From Shewanella maritima (lineage in GTDB: Bacteria; Pseudomonadota; Gammaproteobacteria; Enterobacterales; Shewanellaceae): a DNA stretch of 64,000 nucleotides. A model generated the notes under the pieces. It saw only the letters and a list, made by a program, of their open reading frames with translations. It did not search any database and was not told the DNA's origin. Both the position numbers and the translations under genes were made by a program. The stretch lies in NCBI RefSeq assembly GCF_004295345.1, contig NZ_CP036200.1, positions 3,721,501 through 3,785,500 of the forward strand, in the 5' to 3' direction. Positions 1 through 9,015 of this stretch are shown here, in pieces (position 1 is the stretch's first letter; every line of letters starts with the position of its first letter).

Positions 1-667
1 TTGCAGCCTTAACAAGTGGCGGCCCAGCTAAGAAGATGGTGCCTTGCTCTTTCACAATAATTGACTCGTCTGCCATCGCTGGTACGTATGCGCCACCTGC
101 GGTGCAAAGTCCCATAACCACAGCCACCTGCGGAATACCTTTAGCCGACATTTGCGCCTGATTAAAGAAGATACGACCAAAATGATCTCTATCTGGGAAT
201 ACTTCATCTTGGCGTGGCAAGTTAGCGCCGCCTGAGTCCACCAGATAAATACAAGGAAGATGACAGCGATGCGCAATATCTTGCGCGCGCAGGTGTTTTT
301 TCACAGTCAGTGGATAGTAGGTGCCGCCTTTTACGGTCGCATCGTTTGCGATAATCATGCACTCAACGCCGCTAACACGGCCGATACCCGCAATTACACC
401 TGCTGCTGGGACTGCCTCGTCGTACACTTCAAATGCAGCGAATTGTGAGATTTCTAAAAATGGCGAGCCAGCATCAAGCAGCTTTTCTACGCGCTGGCGT
501 GGTAGCAGCTTGCCACGAGACAAATGGCGCTCGCAGGCAACGGGGCCACCACCTTGTTCGATTTGGCTGAGTTTTAGTTTTAGGTCATCGACAAGTGCAA
601 CCATGCCATCAGACTTGGCTTTAAACTCATCACTGCGGGCATTAATACGGCTAGTTAATTGCGTCAC
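1..667 (-). CDS. liuB: Methylcrotonyl-CoA carboxylase carboxyltransferase (beta) subunit, C-terminus cut by window edge
   Basis: This is the carboxyltransferase subunit of biotin-dependent 3-methylcrotonyl-CoA carboxylase, which carboxylates 3-methylcrotonyl-CoA in leucine degradation. About 222 N-terminal residues are visible and the rest lies beyond base 1. They include [15 protein letters not shown], the [16 protein letters not shown] loop and the oxyanion-forming [11 protein letters not shown] segment, all typical of MccB/PccB-type carboxyltransferases. The start is a GTG at 667 preceded by AGGA; the ATG seven bases upstream is in another frame and stops quickly. It lies 242 bp downstream of liuA on the same strand. 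The leucine role, rather than propionyl- or geranyl-CoA carboxylation, is inferred from the adjacent isovaleryl-CoA dehydrogenase and LiuR-type regulator. Confidence 0.93.
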   Translation of the reverse strand, partial: MTQLTSRINARSDEFKAKSDGMVALVDDLKLKLSQIEQGGGPVACERHLSRGKLLPRQRVEKLLDAGSPFLEISQFAAFEVYDEAVPAAGVIAGIGRVSGVECMIIANDATVKGGTYYPLTVKKHLRAQDIAHRCHLPCIYLVDSGGANLPRQDEVFPDRDHFGRIFFNQAQMSAKGIPQVAVVMGLCTAGGAYVPAMADESIIVKEQGTIFLAGPPLVKAA

Positions 668-774
668 AACTCATATCCTTTATGAAGCAAGTGCTGCGAG
701 CACGTGACCAAGTGGAAAGGGGAAGTCCTAGTCACGCGCCGCATTGCACTTATATGTGGCTAATGCAGTATGTG

Positions 775-791
775 GCAGCGGTTACCGCTGC
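775..791 (-). repeat. Intercistronic stem-loop 1 of 3 (liuA-liuB gap)
   Basis: Perfect 7-bp inverted repeat GCAGCGG / CCGCTGC around a TTA loop. There is no T-run on either side, so it is not an obvious intrinsic terminator. It could act in mRNA processing or stability between liuA and liuB. Confidence 0.5.
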
Positions 792-809
792 TTCTATTTA
801 TTGGTTTTG

Positions 810-847
810 AATTAGTACTTGTATTGGTACTTCTATTTGTACTAATT
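810..847 (-). repeat. Intercistronic stem-loop 2 of 3 (liuA-liuB gap)
   Basis: Perfect 9-bp arms AATTAGTAC (810-818) and GTACTAATT (839-847) enclose a 20-base loop. It sits between the other two hairpins in the same gap. Confidence 0.5.
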
Positions 848-849
848 GG

Positions 850-896
850 GGCACTCATTTCACGTGCATCCTAACAAGTGCATGTGAACGAGTGCC
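850..896 (-). repeat. Intercistronic stem-loop 3 of 3, just after the liuA stop
   Basis: A long imperfect inverted repeat. The left arm GGCACTCATTTCACGTGCA (850-868) pairs with 879-896, with two mismatched positions and one bulge. It begins 13 bases after the liuA stop codon on the minus strand and has no following T-run. An mRNA 3'-end stabiliser or processing site is more likely than a terminator. Confidence 0.55.
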
Positions 897-909
897 TGGT
901 TCTATGCGC

Positions 910-2079
910 TTACTTAGATTCGTTAAATAGCTCTCGGCCAATCAGCATACGGCGAATTTCTGATGTGCCTGCGCCAATTTCATAAAGCTTGGCATCACGC
1001 AATAGGCGCCCTGTAGCGTACTCATTGATGTAGCCATTACCGCCTAATAGCTGAATAGCATCGAGCGCCATTTTGGTGGCTAGCTCTGCGCTGTATAAAA
1101 TGGCGCCAGCAGCGTCTTTACGGGTGGTTTCACCGCGGTCACATGCTTGAGCTACGTTGTAAACATAGGCTTTAGCTGCATTCATACCCGTGTACATGTC
1201 AGCGAGTTTGCCTTGTACCAGTTGGAATTGACCAATAGATTTACCGAACTGCTCACGCTCATGAATGTATGGCACGACTATGTCCATACAAGCATTCATA
1301 ATGCCTAGCGGACCACCAGACAGCACAACGCGCTCATAATCTAAGCCGCTCATCAGCACTTTAACGCCATTGTTTAGGCCGCCTAGAATGTTCTCTTCTG
1401 GTACTTCACAATCTTCAAATACCAGCTCACAGGTGTTTGAGCCGCGCATGCCGAGCTTGTCTAGCTTTTGCGCTGTGCTAAAGCCTTTAAAGGTTTTCTC
1501 AATAATGAATGCGGTTATGCCGTGTGGGCCTTTGTCGAGGTCGGTTTTGGCGTAAACAACCAGGGTATCGGCATCAGGACCGTTAGTGATCCACATTTTG
1601 TTGCCATTTAGAATGTATTTGTCGCCTTGTTTGCGGGCAAATAACTTCATTGATACCACATCAGAACCCGCATTAGGCTCGCTCATCGCAAGTGCGCCAA
1701 TATGCTCACCGCTAATAAGTTTTGGTAGGTACTTGGCTCTTTGCTCGTCGTTGCCGTTGCGGTTAATTTGGTTTACACATAGATTTGAGTGGGCGCCATA
1801 GCTTAGGCCGATAGAAGCAGAAGCCCGTGAAACTTCTTCCATAGCGACAACATGCGCTAAGTAGCCCATGCCTGCTCCGCCAAACTCTTCTGGGACAGTC
1901 ACACCAAGCAAGCCCATTTCACCTAGCTTTGGCCACATGTGATTCGGAAAGGCATTTTGCTGGTCAACTTGCTCTGCAATTGGCGCGATTTCGTTGCTAG
2001 CAAAGCTGGCTACGGCGTCGCGCAGCATGTCGATATCTTCACCTAAACCGAAGTTTAGGCTTGAGTATAGTGATGTCAT
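910..2079 (-). CDS. liuA: Isovaleryl-CoA dehydrogenase
   Basis: FAD-dependent acyl-CoA dehydrogenase (389 aa) that oxidises isovaleryl-CoA to 3-methylcrotonyl-CoA, the step before LiuB in leucine degradation. The acyl-CoA dehydrogenase signature [11 protein letters not shown] lies at about residues 131-141, KMWITNG at 161-167, QLLGGNGY near 343 and [11 protein letters not shown] near 369. The catalytic glutamate sits in the isovaleryl-CoA dehydrogenase position, within [14 protein letters not shown] (Glu249). That distinguishes it from short- and medium-chain enzymes, whose base lies near the C-terminus. It is transcribed with liuB, and liuR lies upstream on the same strand. Length and ends match the family, with no sign of damage. 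Confidence 0.96.
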   Translation of the reverse strand: MTSLYSSLNFGLGEDIDMLRDAVASFASNEIAPIAEQVDQQNAFPNHMWPKLGEMGLLGVTVPEEFGGAGMGYLAHVVAMEEVSRASASIGLSYGAHSNLCVNQINRNGNDEQRAKYLPKLISGEHIGALAMSEPNAGSDVVSMKLFARKQGDKYILNGNKMWITNGPDADTLVVYAKTDLDKGPHGITAFIIEKTFKGFSTAQKLDKLGMRGSNTCELVFEDCEVPEENILGGLNNGVKVLMSGLDYERVVLSGGPLGIMNACMDIVVPYIHEREQFGKSIGQFQLVQGKLADMYTGMNAAKAYVYNVAQACDRGETTRKDAAGAILYSAELATKMALDAIQLLGGNGYINEYATGRLLRDAKLYEIGAGTSEIRRMLIGRELFNESK

Positions 2080-2316
2080 TGCTTGTGTCCTGTTGAAAGT
2101 GTACTGCTTTTGTTAGTACTTAATTTATTTGTAGTTTTAGTTGAGGGCTTCGCTCTTTGGTGGCGTTTAGCCCTATTTTGTCATTGTTTTTTATTGTTAT
2201 CTTTTAACGCTATTTGTTGTCTAAATATTTGGTGTTAAGGGTCTTACTAAGGTGTCTTTAATGAGCACTTTTATTGGTTACTTTTCTACCCGTTTTTATC
2301 TTTTTGCTGTTGCTGT

Positions 2317-2715
2317 CTATTTACTCGCAGTCTCTAAGGCATCACGACATTGCTGCTCTGCTGAGTTCAGCTCCATCAATACCACTTTAATGTCGTCCAT
2401 TTGCTGCTGCAGCGCGGCTTTCTTTTCATGTACTAGTTCGAGCATGGTGTTTAGCTGAGTCGTACTGGTCTTGTCGGCATCGTAAAGTTCAAACAAGCGG
2501 CGCGTTTCAGCCAGTGAGAAGCCAAGACGTTTACCACGTAGAATGAGTTTTAGACGTACTCTATCTTTCAGACTGTAAATTCGCGTTTGCCCGCGACGTT
2601 TTGGCTTGATCAAGCCTTGGTCTTCGTAGAAACGAATACTACGAGTGGTGATATCAAACTCTTTTGATAAGTCACTTATGGAATAGGTCGATTGCTGGGA
2701 AATGCTTGTACTCAT
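2317..2715 (-). CDS. liuR: MerR-family regulator of branched-chain amino acid degradation
   Basis: A 132-residue MerR-family DNA-binding regulator. The N-terminal winged helix-turn-helix runs from YSISDLSKEFDITTRSIRFY through RRGQTRIYSLKDR. A helical dimerisation segment (LVHEKKAALQQQMDDI) fills the C-terminal third. There is no cysteine metal site of the CueR/MerR type. The frame opens 22 codons further up, at 2781, but the ATG at 2715 gives the normal length. Position directly upstream of liuA-liuB, and a TTTAC-N6-GTAAA dyad 42 bases before this start, support autoregulatory control of the liu genes. The name rests on family resemblance and context. Confidence 0.88.
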   Translation of the reverse strand: MSTSISQQSTYSISDLSKEFDITTRSIRFYEDQGLIKPKRRGQTRIYSLKDRVRLKLILRGKRLGFSLAETRRLFELYDADKTSTTQLNTMLELVHEKKAALQQQMDDIKVVLMELNSAEQQCRDALETASK

Positions 2716-2757
2716 CAGGGCACCAAAAATGTTTCTTTTGATGCAAGATATATGAAG

Positions 2758-2773
2758 TTTACGTAAAGGTAAA
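2758..2773. promoter_or_regulatory. Candidate LiuR operator
   Basis: A 16-bp dyad TTTACGTAAAGGTAAA with symmetric ends TTTAC/GTAAA, just upstream of the liuR start. MerR-family operators are dyads of this size, and it resembles the LiuR box pattern as remembered, which was not checked. No second copy was seen in front of the propionyl-CoA synthetase gene. Confidence 0.5.
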
Positions 2774-3060
2774 GTTTGCACAGGAGTTTGTGTTGTGCAA
2801 GTGTTAATTCAAGTTGCCAGTTAAACAGTGCTCTAAGATAAAGCTCTTATTAATTAATATATTGCGGCTAATTTCAAATTGAAGTTAAGTGGTATTTAGT
2901 ACTTGCTGATGTATGAATTCAGGCAATAGTGTACTGTCTTATCCCTAAGTCTAATAGGGTTAATGGTTGAAATTTGCTCATAATCAGTTACTAAGCGAAG
3001 TCAAAATTCAAAGTGTTAAGTCATGAGTTTATTAATTCTGCAGTAGATTAGGTGGTGAGC

Positions 3061-4974
3061 ATGGATCAAGGATTAGAGTTACATACCCGCTCAATTGAGC
3101 AACCAGAAGCGTTTTGGGGTGAAGCTGCCAAATTAATAGATTGGCAACGCAATGCCGAGCAGGTGCTGAATTCATCCGCTGCGCCGTTATATCGCTGGTT
3201 TAGCGGCGGAGCCTTAAACACTTGCTATAACGCCGTTGATCGTCACGTAGAAGCAGGGCGTGGTGAACAGATTGCAATTGAGTATGTGAGTCCTGTTACT
3301 GGACATAATCGCTCTATTAATTACTTGAGCTTGCAAAAACAAGTGGCGCGTCTGGCCGGATTGCTTAAATCATTGGGTGTGGAGAAGGGGGACCGAGTTG
3401 TCATCTATATGCCTATGGTGCCAGAAACAGCCTTTGCTATGTTGGCTTGTGCTCGTATCGGTGCGATTCACTCTGTAGTGTTTGGCGGTTTTGCTGCCAA
3501 TGAGCTGGCTACGCGGATAAATGATGCTAAACCTAAAGTTGTGTTAAGTGCCTCTTGCGGCATTGAGCCTTCTGGCGTAGTGGCTTACAAGCCATTATTG
3601 GATGATGCGCTAGCGCAAGCTAGTCACAAGGTTGATAACTGCGTGATTTTGGCGCGGCCGCAATATCAGTGTGAGTTAACTGATGGGCGTGACCTTGATT
3701 GGTATAGCGCTGTTGCTGACGCACCCGAAGCAGAGTGTGAAGTCATTGCCGCTACAGACCCGTTATATATTCTTTATACCTCAGGTACTACTGGCACACC
3801 CAAAGGCGTGGTGCGCGATAATGGCGGTCACGCTGTAGCGCTTGCCTGGTCAATGAGCCATATCTATAACATTGAAGCGGGTGATGTATTTTGGGCAGCG
3901 TCTGATGTTGGCTGGGTTGTGGGTCACTCTTACATCGTATACGGGCCGTTATTGGTGGGGGCGACCACGTTGTTGTATGAGGGTAAACCTGTAGGTACGC
4001 CTGATGCAGGTGCGTTCTGGCAAACCATTGCCAAGTATAAGGTCAAAAGCTTCTTTACTGCGCCTACGGCTATACGTGCAATTAAGCGTGAAGATCCAGA
4101 TGGTGAGTTGATTAAACCGTATGACCTATCTTGCCTTGGGCAAGTGTTCTTAGCTGGAGAACGTTGCGATCCAGATACGCTTGAGTGGTGTCAAAGCAAG
4201 CTTGATAAACCTGTGATTGATCATTGGTGGCAAACCGAAACCGGTTGGCCTGTTGCTGCAAATCTGATGGGTGTTGCGCCTTTGCCGGTTAAGCCAGGCT
4301 CGCCGGCGCGAGCTGTACCGGGTTATCAAGTCGAGGTACTTGATGCTATGGGTGAACAAGTTGGCGCAAATGAGACTGGCAATGTGGTGATAAAACTGCC
4401 ATTGCCGCCGGGCACTTTGCCAACATTGTGGCAAAACGATCAACGTTATCAAGATAGCTATTTAAGCATGTATGACGGCTATTACTTAACTGGTGATGCG
4501 GGCTACATAGATGAAGATGGCTATCTTTATATTATGAGCCGTATTGATGACATCATTAATGTCGCCGGGCATAGGCTGTCTACTGGTCGCTTTGAAGAGG
4601 TCTTGTGTCAGCATGATTCAGTCGCTGAAGCTGCGGTTATTGGCGTAAGCGATAAATTGAAAGGGCAGCTGCCGTTAGGTTTAGTGGTGTTAAAAGCAGG
4701 CGCAAGAGCCGATCACGATGTTTTATATAAAGAGCTATTAACTTTGGTTCGCTCTGAAATCGGCCCTGTGGCTGCATTTAAACTAGTAAGCGCGGTGCCT
4801 AAACTGCCTAAAACGCGCTCAGGCAAAATCTTACGCGCCACCATGCGTAAGATAGCTGACAATCAGGACTACAAAATGCCAGCGACGATTGAAGACCCGC
4901 AAACCTTAGATATAGTGCAAAACACCTTAACGCGAATGGGGTATAGCAAGGCGCTGACTCAAGCGGTAAGTTAA
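3061..4974 (+). CDS. prpE: Propionyl-CoA synthetase (AMP-forming)
   Basis: Cytosolic acyl-CoA ligase (637 aa) of the acetyl-CoA synthetase superfamily, predicted to activate propionate to propionyl-CoA via an acyl-adenylate. It has the N-terminal ACAS domain, the nucleotide-binding loop YTSGTTGTPKGVVRDNGGH near residue 240 (the VRDNGGH extension is typical of PrpE), WWQTETGWP, YYLTGDAG, and the C-terminal acylation-prone lysine in KTRSGKILR near residue 589. ATG 3061 is chosen because AGGTGG lies five bases upstream; GTG codons at 3052 and 3055 are alternatives. It is divergent from liuR, so it may serve short-chain acids arising from branched-chain catabolism. An intrinsic terminator follows. 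Substrate preference is inferred from family. Confidence 0.92.
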   Translation: MDQGLELHTRSIEQPEAFWGEAAKLIDWQRNAEQVLNSSAAPLYRWFSGGALNTCYNAVDRHVEAGRGEQIAIEYVSPVTGHNRSINYLSLQKQVARLAGLLKSLGVEKGDRVVIYMPMVPETAFAMLACARIGAIHSVVFGGFAANELATRINDAKPKVVLSASCGIEPSGVVAYKPLLDDALAQASHKVDNCVILARPQYQCELTDGRDLDWYSAVADAPEAECEVIAATDPLYILYTSGTTGTPKGVVRDNGGHAVALAWSMSHIYNIEAGDVFWAASDVGWVVGHSYIVYGPLLVGATTLLYEGKPVGTPDAGAFWQTIAKYKVKSFFTAPTAIRAIKREDPDGELIKPYDLSCLGQVFLAGERCDPDTLEWCQSKLDKPVIDHWWQTETGWPVAANLMGVAPLPVKPGSPARAVPGYQVEVLDAMGEQVGANETGNVVIKLPLPPGTLPTLWQNDQRYQDSYLSMYDGYYLTGDAGYIDEDGYLYIMSRIDDIINVAGHRLSTGRFEEVLCQHDSVAEAAVIGVSDKLKGQLPLGLVVLKAGARADHDVLYKELLTLVRSEIGPVAAFKLVSAVPKLPKTRSGKILRATMRKIADNQDYKMPATIEDPQTLDIVQNTLTRMGYSKALTQAVS

Positions 4975-4992
4975 TCAAAGCGTAGCGCATAT

Positions 4993-5029
4993 AAAGCCGT
5001 TGCTGCATTAACTGTTGCAACGGCTTTTT
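4993..5029 (+). terminator. Rho-independent terminator after prpE
   Basis: AAGCCGTTGC pairs with GCAACGGCTT across a 12-base loop and runs into five T residues, starting 19 bases after the prpE stop. Confidence 0.85.
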
Positions 5030-5211
5030 AAAAAGTTTTAAGTGGGTACAAGAGGCGATGGTGCTCTATCTATGCGCTATCGTATTAATTTGGTGTGAGA
5101 TTTTTACACCGATTTCAAACACCTTTCTCAAGTCGATTTGACGCTATTATCATCATTTGTAAAACAGATATATCGCTACAGATTACAATTGTTAGTGAGA
5201 TGCATTATCGC

Positions 5212-5241
5212 TGGTAATTTAGTTACCAAAATCGCTATAAT
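5212..5241 (+). promoter_or_regulatory. Candidate gnd promoter with overlapping dyad operator
   Basis: A 17-bp dyad TGGTAATTTAGTTACCA (5212-5228) is followed by a perfect -10 box TATAAT (5236-5241), so the dyad covers the -35 region. Its inner 15 bases match 12 of 15 positions of the HexR-type TGTAAT-W3-ATTACA pattern as remembered. A sugar-catabolism regulator is plausible, but its identity is inference. Confidence 0.4.
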
Positions 5242-5300
5242 TGCGCCCCATTATAGAGTGCCCTAGAGGCATCACCCTCTGACCTGCGGAAAATAATCGA

Positions 5301-6830
5301 ATGAATACCCACGCCCAAATGTCAAATATCGGGGTTATCGGCCTCGGTGTAATGGGAAAAAATCTCGCGCTTAATATCGCTGATAACGGCTACCACGTTG
5401 CAGTTTTTGACCTTGATCATCAAAAGGTTATCGCCACAGTTGAGCAAGAACAAGCCGAACGTTTGGCAGACAAAGCGCCGCGCATGTTAGCTTGTAATAA
5501 TATTTCAGAAATGCTCAATAATTTGGCTACTCCGAGAGTAATTGTGCTGTCTGTACCAGCTGGTGCTCCGGTTGATGGCGTGTGCCAAAGCTTAATTGAG
5601 GCAGGCATCGAGCCACAAGATATTGTGGTTGATACAGGTAACAGCTTATGGACCGATACGGTTGAGCGTGAGAAAAACTATCGCAGCCAATTCAAGTTCT
5701 TTAGCTCTGCGGTATCGGGCGGGGAAGTCGGTGCACGCTTTGGTCCATCGTTAATGCCAAGTGGCGATGAATCAGCATGGAAATATGTCGCACCCGTTTG
5801 GAGTGCAATTGCAGCTAAGGTCGATGCTGAAACAGGTTTACCGATAGAGCGTTTTGAGCCAGGTAACCCTGTGACTCAAGGTGAGCCATGTACTGCCTAC
5901 ATTGGACCTGCAGGTTCAGGCCATTATGTGAAAATGGTGCACAATGGCATTGAGTACGCCGACATGCAGCTTATCTGCGAAGCATACCAGCTATTAAGTG
6001 AAGCTATAGGCTTATCGGCCCAGCAGGTAGGTGATATCTTCAAGCGTTGGAACCAAGGTAGTTTAAATAGCTACTTAATGGGAATTAGTGCTGAAGTATT
6101 GCAGCAGCAAGACCCGCTAACGGGTAAGCCGCTGGTGGAAATGATCCTTGATAAAGCAGGGCAAAAGGGCACCGGCTTGTGGACTGCAGTAAGCAGCTTA
6201 CAAATTGGCTGCCCTGCACCAACTATTGCTGAAGCTGTATATGCGCGCGCTGTGAGCACTCAAAAAGACTTACGCGTACAACTGCAACATAAGCTTGCTG
6301 GCCCGCAAGAGCTATCGCTAACAGATAGTGAAAAAGCAGAGTTTATCGACAACCTTGAAGCTGCACTGTATTGCGCCAAAGTAAGTTGTTATGCACAAGG
6401 GTTCCAGCTAATGGCAATGAATGCCAAAGAGCAAGGCTGGACGCTAAACTTCGCTGAGATTGCAAAAATCTGGCGTGCAGGCTGTATTATCCGCGCAACC
6501 TTCTTACAGTCTATTACCAAGGCTTATCAACAAGACCCGCAACTAGCTAACTTGCTAATGGCTGACTCGTTCAATCAAACCATTGCTGAAAAACACCTAG
6601 GTTGGCGTAAAACCGTTGCGCAAGCTGTAATGGCAGGTATTCCTGCGCCGTGTATTAGTTCAGCGCTGGCTTATTACGACAGCTACCGCTGTGAAACATT
6701 GCCTGCAAACTTGCTTCAAGGTCAACGTGACTTCTTTGGTGCTCATACATTTGAGCGTACCGATAAGCCAGCGGGTGAGAAGTATCATCTAGACTGGAGC
6801 GCGCCGCAACGAACCTTATCTAAGCTGTAA
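5301..6830 (+). CDS. gnd: 6-phosphogluconate dehydrogenase, decarboxylating
   Basis: Oxidises and decarboxylates 6-phosphogluconate to ribulose 5-phosphate with NADP in the pentose phosphate pathway. The N-terminal Rossmann motif GVIGLGVMGKNLALNIA is followed by VSGGEVGARFGPSLMPSG and the catalytic segment KMVHNGIEYADMQL. The all-alpha C-terminal domain includes YDSYR near the end. At 509 residues it is about 40 longer than the E. coli enzyme, with an insertion around EPGNPVTQGEP and a longer tail; both look conserved rather than broken. The gene is monocistronic, with a long leader carrying a dyad and a TATAAT box, and ends at a strong terminator shared with menA. Confidence 0.97.
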   Translation: MNTHAQMSNIGVIGLGVMGKNLALNIADNGYHVAVFDLDHQKVIATVEQEQAERLADKAPRMLACNNISEMLNNLATPRVIVLSVPAGAPVDGVCQSLIEAGIEPQDIVVDTGNSLWTDTVEREKNYRSQFKFFSSAVSGGEVGARFGPSLMPSGDESAWKYVAPVWSAIAAKVDAETGLPIERFEPGNPVTQGEPCTAYIGPAGSGHYVKMVHNGIEYADMQLICEAYQLLSEAIGLSAQQVGDIFKRWNQGSLNSYLMGISAEVLQQQDPLTGKPLVEMILDKAGQKGTGLWTAVSSLQIGCPAPTIAEAVYARAVSTQKDLRVQLQHKLAGPQELSLTDSEKAEFIDNLEAALYCAKVSCYAQGFQLMAMNAKEQGWTLNFAEIAKIWRAGCIIRATFLQSITKAYQQDPQLANLLMADSFNQTIAEKHLGWRKTVAQAVMAGIPAPCISSALAYYDSYRCETLPANLLQGQRDFFGAHTFERTDKPAGEKYHLDWSAPQRTLSKL

Positions 6831-6852
6831 TCGATTAGATGATATTTAAATA

Positions 6853-6882
6853 AAAAACGCCTCGAAAATCGAGGCGTTTTTT
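6853..6882. terminator. Bidirectional terminator between gnd and menA
   Basis: ACGCCTCG / CGAGGCGT stem with an A-run before and a T-run after. It can therefore stop transcription of gnd (plus) and menA (minus). Confidence 0.88.
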
Positions 6883-6901
6883 ATAGGTATTCTAATTTCG
6901 G

Positions 6902-7786
6902 TTAATGACCAATAGTGAAGGCTAACCCTACACTAAATAAGGCGCTGAACGTCATAGTGAGTTTGGCTGTTTGCCCAAGTATTGGGTTAAGTGCTTCGCC
7001 AGTATTATCTTGAAATGCCTGACTTAGGTTGCGGGCAATAATCAGTGAAACCCCGGCTAGCAGCACGGGTAAGCCTTTTAAATAACCTAAAAAGAAGCCG
7101 CCAATGATAATGGCAAATGGCAGGTACACTAGGCTTTGGTAAAGTACTTTCGCTTGCGCTTCACCAATTCTCACGGCCAGCGTGTTTTTACCTGCTTTAG
7201 TATCAGTATTAATGTCGCGAGTGTTGTTCACCAGCATGATCGCGGCATTAAAAAAGCCAATAGCGCTACCCAGTAACCAGGCGCTGAGGCTGGTGGTGCC
7301 TACTTGCAAGTAATAGCTGCCTACCACGGCAACCAAACCGAAAAACACAAATGCTGCGACTTCGCCTAAGCCATGTGATGCCAATGGGTAAGGGCCGCCA
7401 CTGTAGCAAAGTGCACCAAGCATGGACGCTGCTGCCAAAATCGCAATCGGCCAGCCGCCATGAATAATAAGATAAAAACCCACAGCAAATGCGAGCAATA
7501 GGGTAATAATCATACCGTTGCGCACCGCTGTTGGAGACAACATGCCGCTTTGAGTTACCCGGGTTGGGCCAAGACGCTCATCGGTGTCGATGCCGTTTTT
7601 AAAGTCAAAATAGTCATTGGCGAGGTTGACTGATATTTGCAGTAGCACACCACAAAGCATAGATATGGTGGCAATAAACCAACTAAATTGCTCAAGCTCA
7701 ATTGCGAGCATGTTACCGATTAATAAAGGGCCAATCGCCGCAGGCAAAGTGCGCGGGCGAATAGCAAGAAGCCAAGGTTGAATCAT
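6902..7786 (-). CDS. menA: 1,4-dihydroxy-2-naphthoate polyprenyltransferase
   Basis: Integral membrane prenyltransferase (294 aa, UbiA superfamily) that attaches the polyprenyl chain to 1,4-dihydroxy-2-naphthoate to give demethylmenaquinone, needed for anaerobic respiration. The two Asp-rich Mg-diphosphate motifs are visible: NDYFDFKNGIDTDERLGPTR near residues 57-76 and NNTRDINTDTKAGKNTLAV near 187-205. About eight hydrophobic helices fill the rest. The start ATG at 7786 opens IQPWLLAIRPRTLPAAIGP, the usual MenA N-terminus. It is monocistronic and divergent from tesB. Confidence 0.96.
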   Translation of the reverse strand: MIQPWLLAIRPRTLPAAIGPLLIGNMLAIELEQFSWFIATISMLCGVLLQISVNLANDYFDFKNGIDTDERLGPTRVTQSGMLSPTAVRNGMIITLLLAFAVGFYLIIHGGWPIAILAAASMLGALCYSGGPYPLASHGLGEVAAFVFFGLVAVVGSYYLQVGTTSLSAWLLGSAIGFFNAAIMLVNNTRDINTDTKAGKNTLAVRIGEAQAKVLYQSLVYLPFAIIIGGFFLGYLKGLPVLLAGVSLIIARNLSQAFQDNTGEALNPILGQTAKLTMTFSALFSVGLAFTIGH

Positions 7787-7897
7787 TTACGCATAAGAAA
7801 GATGAGTGAATATTAGTCGTTATAATAACAAAATATTGTCTTGTTTGCTTTGATGAAATAGTGCGCTTTATCACCAATTGTTAATTGAGGTTTATCC

Positions 7898-8072
7898 TAT
7901 ACCAATCAGTACAAGTATGTGATCATTCTTACTAGTTACTTCTTATTGATTAAGAAGGCTTATAACTTCGTTAAAAATTTTATAGGTAGAGCAACTAGCT
8001 GCAATTTCTGCCTTGTTCTAAGCGATTTTTCCCGCGTAACCTCTGCTCACACATTTATCCTAATTGGTATAT
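7898..8072. repeat. Possible small MITE-like element with terminal inverted repeats
   Basis: TATACCAATCA (from 7898) and TAATTGGTATA (ending 8071) are inverted repeats matching at 10 of 11 positions, about 174 bp apart, in the menA-tesB gap. The interior has its own short dyads (CTTATTGATTAAG) and no convincing gene. No second copy exists in this window, so repeat status is inferred from end structure only. Confidence 0.35.
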
Positions 8073-8144
8073 CCGCATCAGAATGGGAATATCCCTATGA
8101 TTAAGGTAATCTTAGCGGATAAGTCTATATTAATAGGATCAAAA

Positions 8145-9014
8145 ATGAGCCAAGTACTCAATAACTTATTAACCATGCTTGATTTGGAGCAAATTGAAGT
8201 TGGGTTGTTTCGCGGGCAAACCGAGGATATAGGTTTTGGTCATTTGTTTGGCGGGCACATCATGGCGCAGGCGATGATCGCGGCTAAAAATACTGTCGAT
8301 CCCAGTCGTAATATTCATTCTTTCCATTCTTACTTTTTGCGTGCAGGTGACGAGACTCAACCAATCGTTTATGAAGTTGAAAACATGCGTGATGGTGGAA
8401 GTTTTAGCGCAAGACGAGTAAAGGCTATTCAAAAAGGCGTGCCGATTTTCTTTATGTCTTGCTCGTTTCAATCTGAAGAAGCAGGATTTGATCATCAAAG
8501 CGAGATGCCGCAAGTGGCGGGGCCTGATGGTTTGTTAAATCAACAAGAGCTTGCTATGACGCTGCGAGATAAAATACCGCCGCATGTGTTAGAAAAGTTT
8601 GTGGCAGATAGCCCGTTTGAGATGCGTTTAGTTGAGCCTGCCGATATTGTGATGCCAAAGCAAACCAAACCTGAGCGTCATGTGTGGGTGCGAGCCAATG
8701 GCAATATTCCTAGTGATCACTCAATTCAAGAGTCATTATTGTCCTATGTGTCTGACTTTAACTTCTTAGTGACTGCAGCTCAGCCTCATGGTGTATCCTT
8801 CTTAACGCCAGGCATGAAGATGGCAACAATCGATCACGCTATGTGGTTCCACCGTCCATTTAATCTTGATGATTGGTTGCTTTATAGTATTGAGAGTACC
8901 AATGCGACTGGCGGTAGAGGTTTTGTAAAAGGTCAGTTCTTTGACCAGCAAGGTAACCTGGTAGCTTCGGCAACCCAGGAAGGTTTAATGCGAATGACAA
9001 ACAGGGGAAAATAG
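8145..9014 (+). CDS. tesB: Acyl-CoA thioesterase II
   Basis: Cytosolic double-hotdog thioesterase (289 aa) that hydrolyses medium- and long-chain acyl-CoAs. The protein begins MSQVLNNLLTMLDLEQIE, which aligns with the usual TesB N-terminus. ATG 8145 has AGGA upstream and is preferred over the frame opening at 8064. Catalytic residues are recognisable: Asp in IDHAMWFHRPF, the serine/threonine region ESTNATGG and Gln in the C-terminal ATQEGLMR. A YbaY-like lipoprotein gene begins two bases after its stop, the same neighbour pair known in enterobacteria. Confidence 0.96.
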   Translation: MSQVLNNLLTMLDLEQIEVGLFRGQTEDIGFGHLFGGHIMAQAMIAAKNTVDPSRNIHSFHSYFLRAGDETQPIVYEVENMRDGGSFSARRVKAIQKGVPIFFMSCSFQSEEAGFDHQSEMPQVAGPDGLLNQQELAMTLRDKIPPHVLEKFVADSPFEMRLVEPADIVMPKQTKPERHVWVRANGNIPSDHSIQESLLSYVSDFNFLVTAAQPHGVSFLTPGMKMATIDHAMWFHRPFNLDDWLLYSIESTNATGGRGFVKGQFFDQQGNLVASATQEGLMRMTNRGK

Positions 9015-9015
9015 C

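Noticed and set aside
321..707. 128-residue plus-strand ORF over liuB
   Set aside because: It is antisense to a clear carboxyltransferase gene and has low-complexity Ser/Pro/Thr composition typical of a shadow frame.
7919..8104. 61-residue ORF in the menA-tesB gap
   Set aside because: It lies inside the AT-rich possible repeat, has no binding site and overlaps the upstream extension of tesB.
8064..8144. N-terminal extension of tesB from ATG 8064
   Set aside because: The extra 27 residues are not TesB-like, overlap the terminal repeat of the possible MITE, and the internal ATG has a better binding site.
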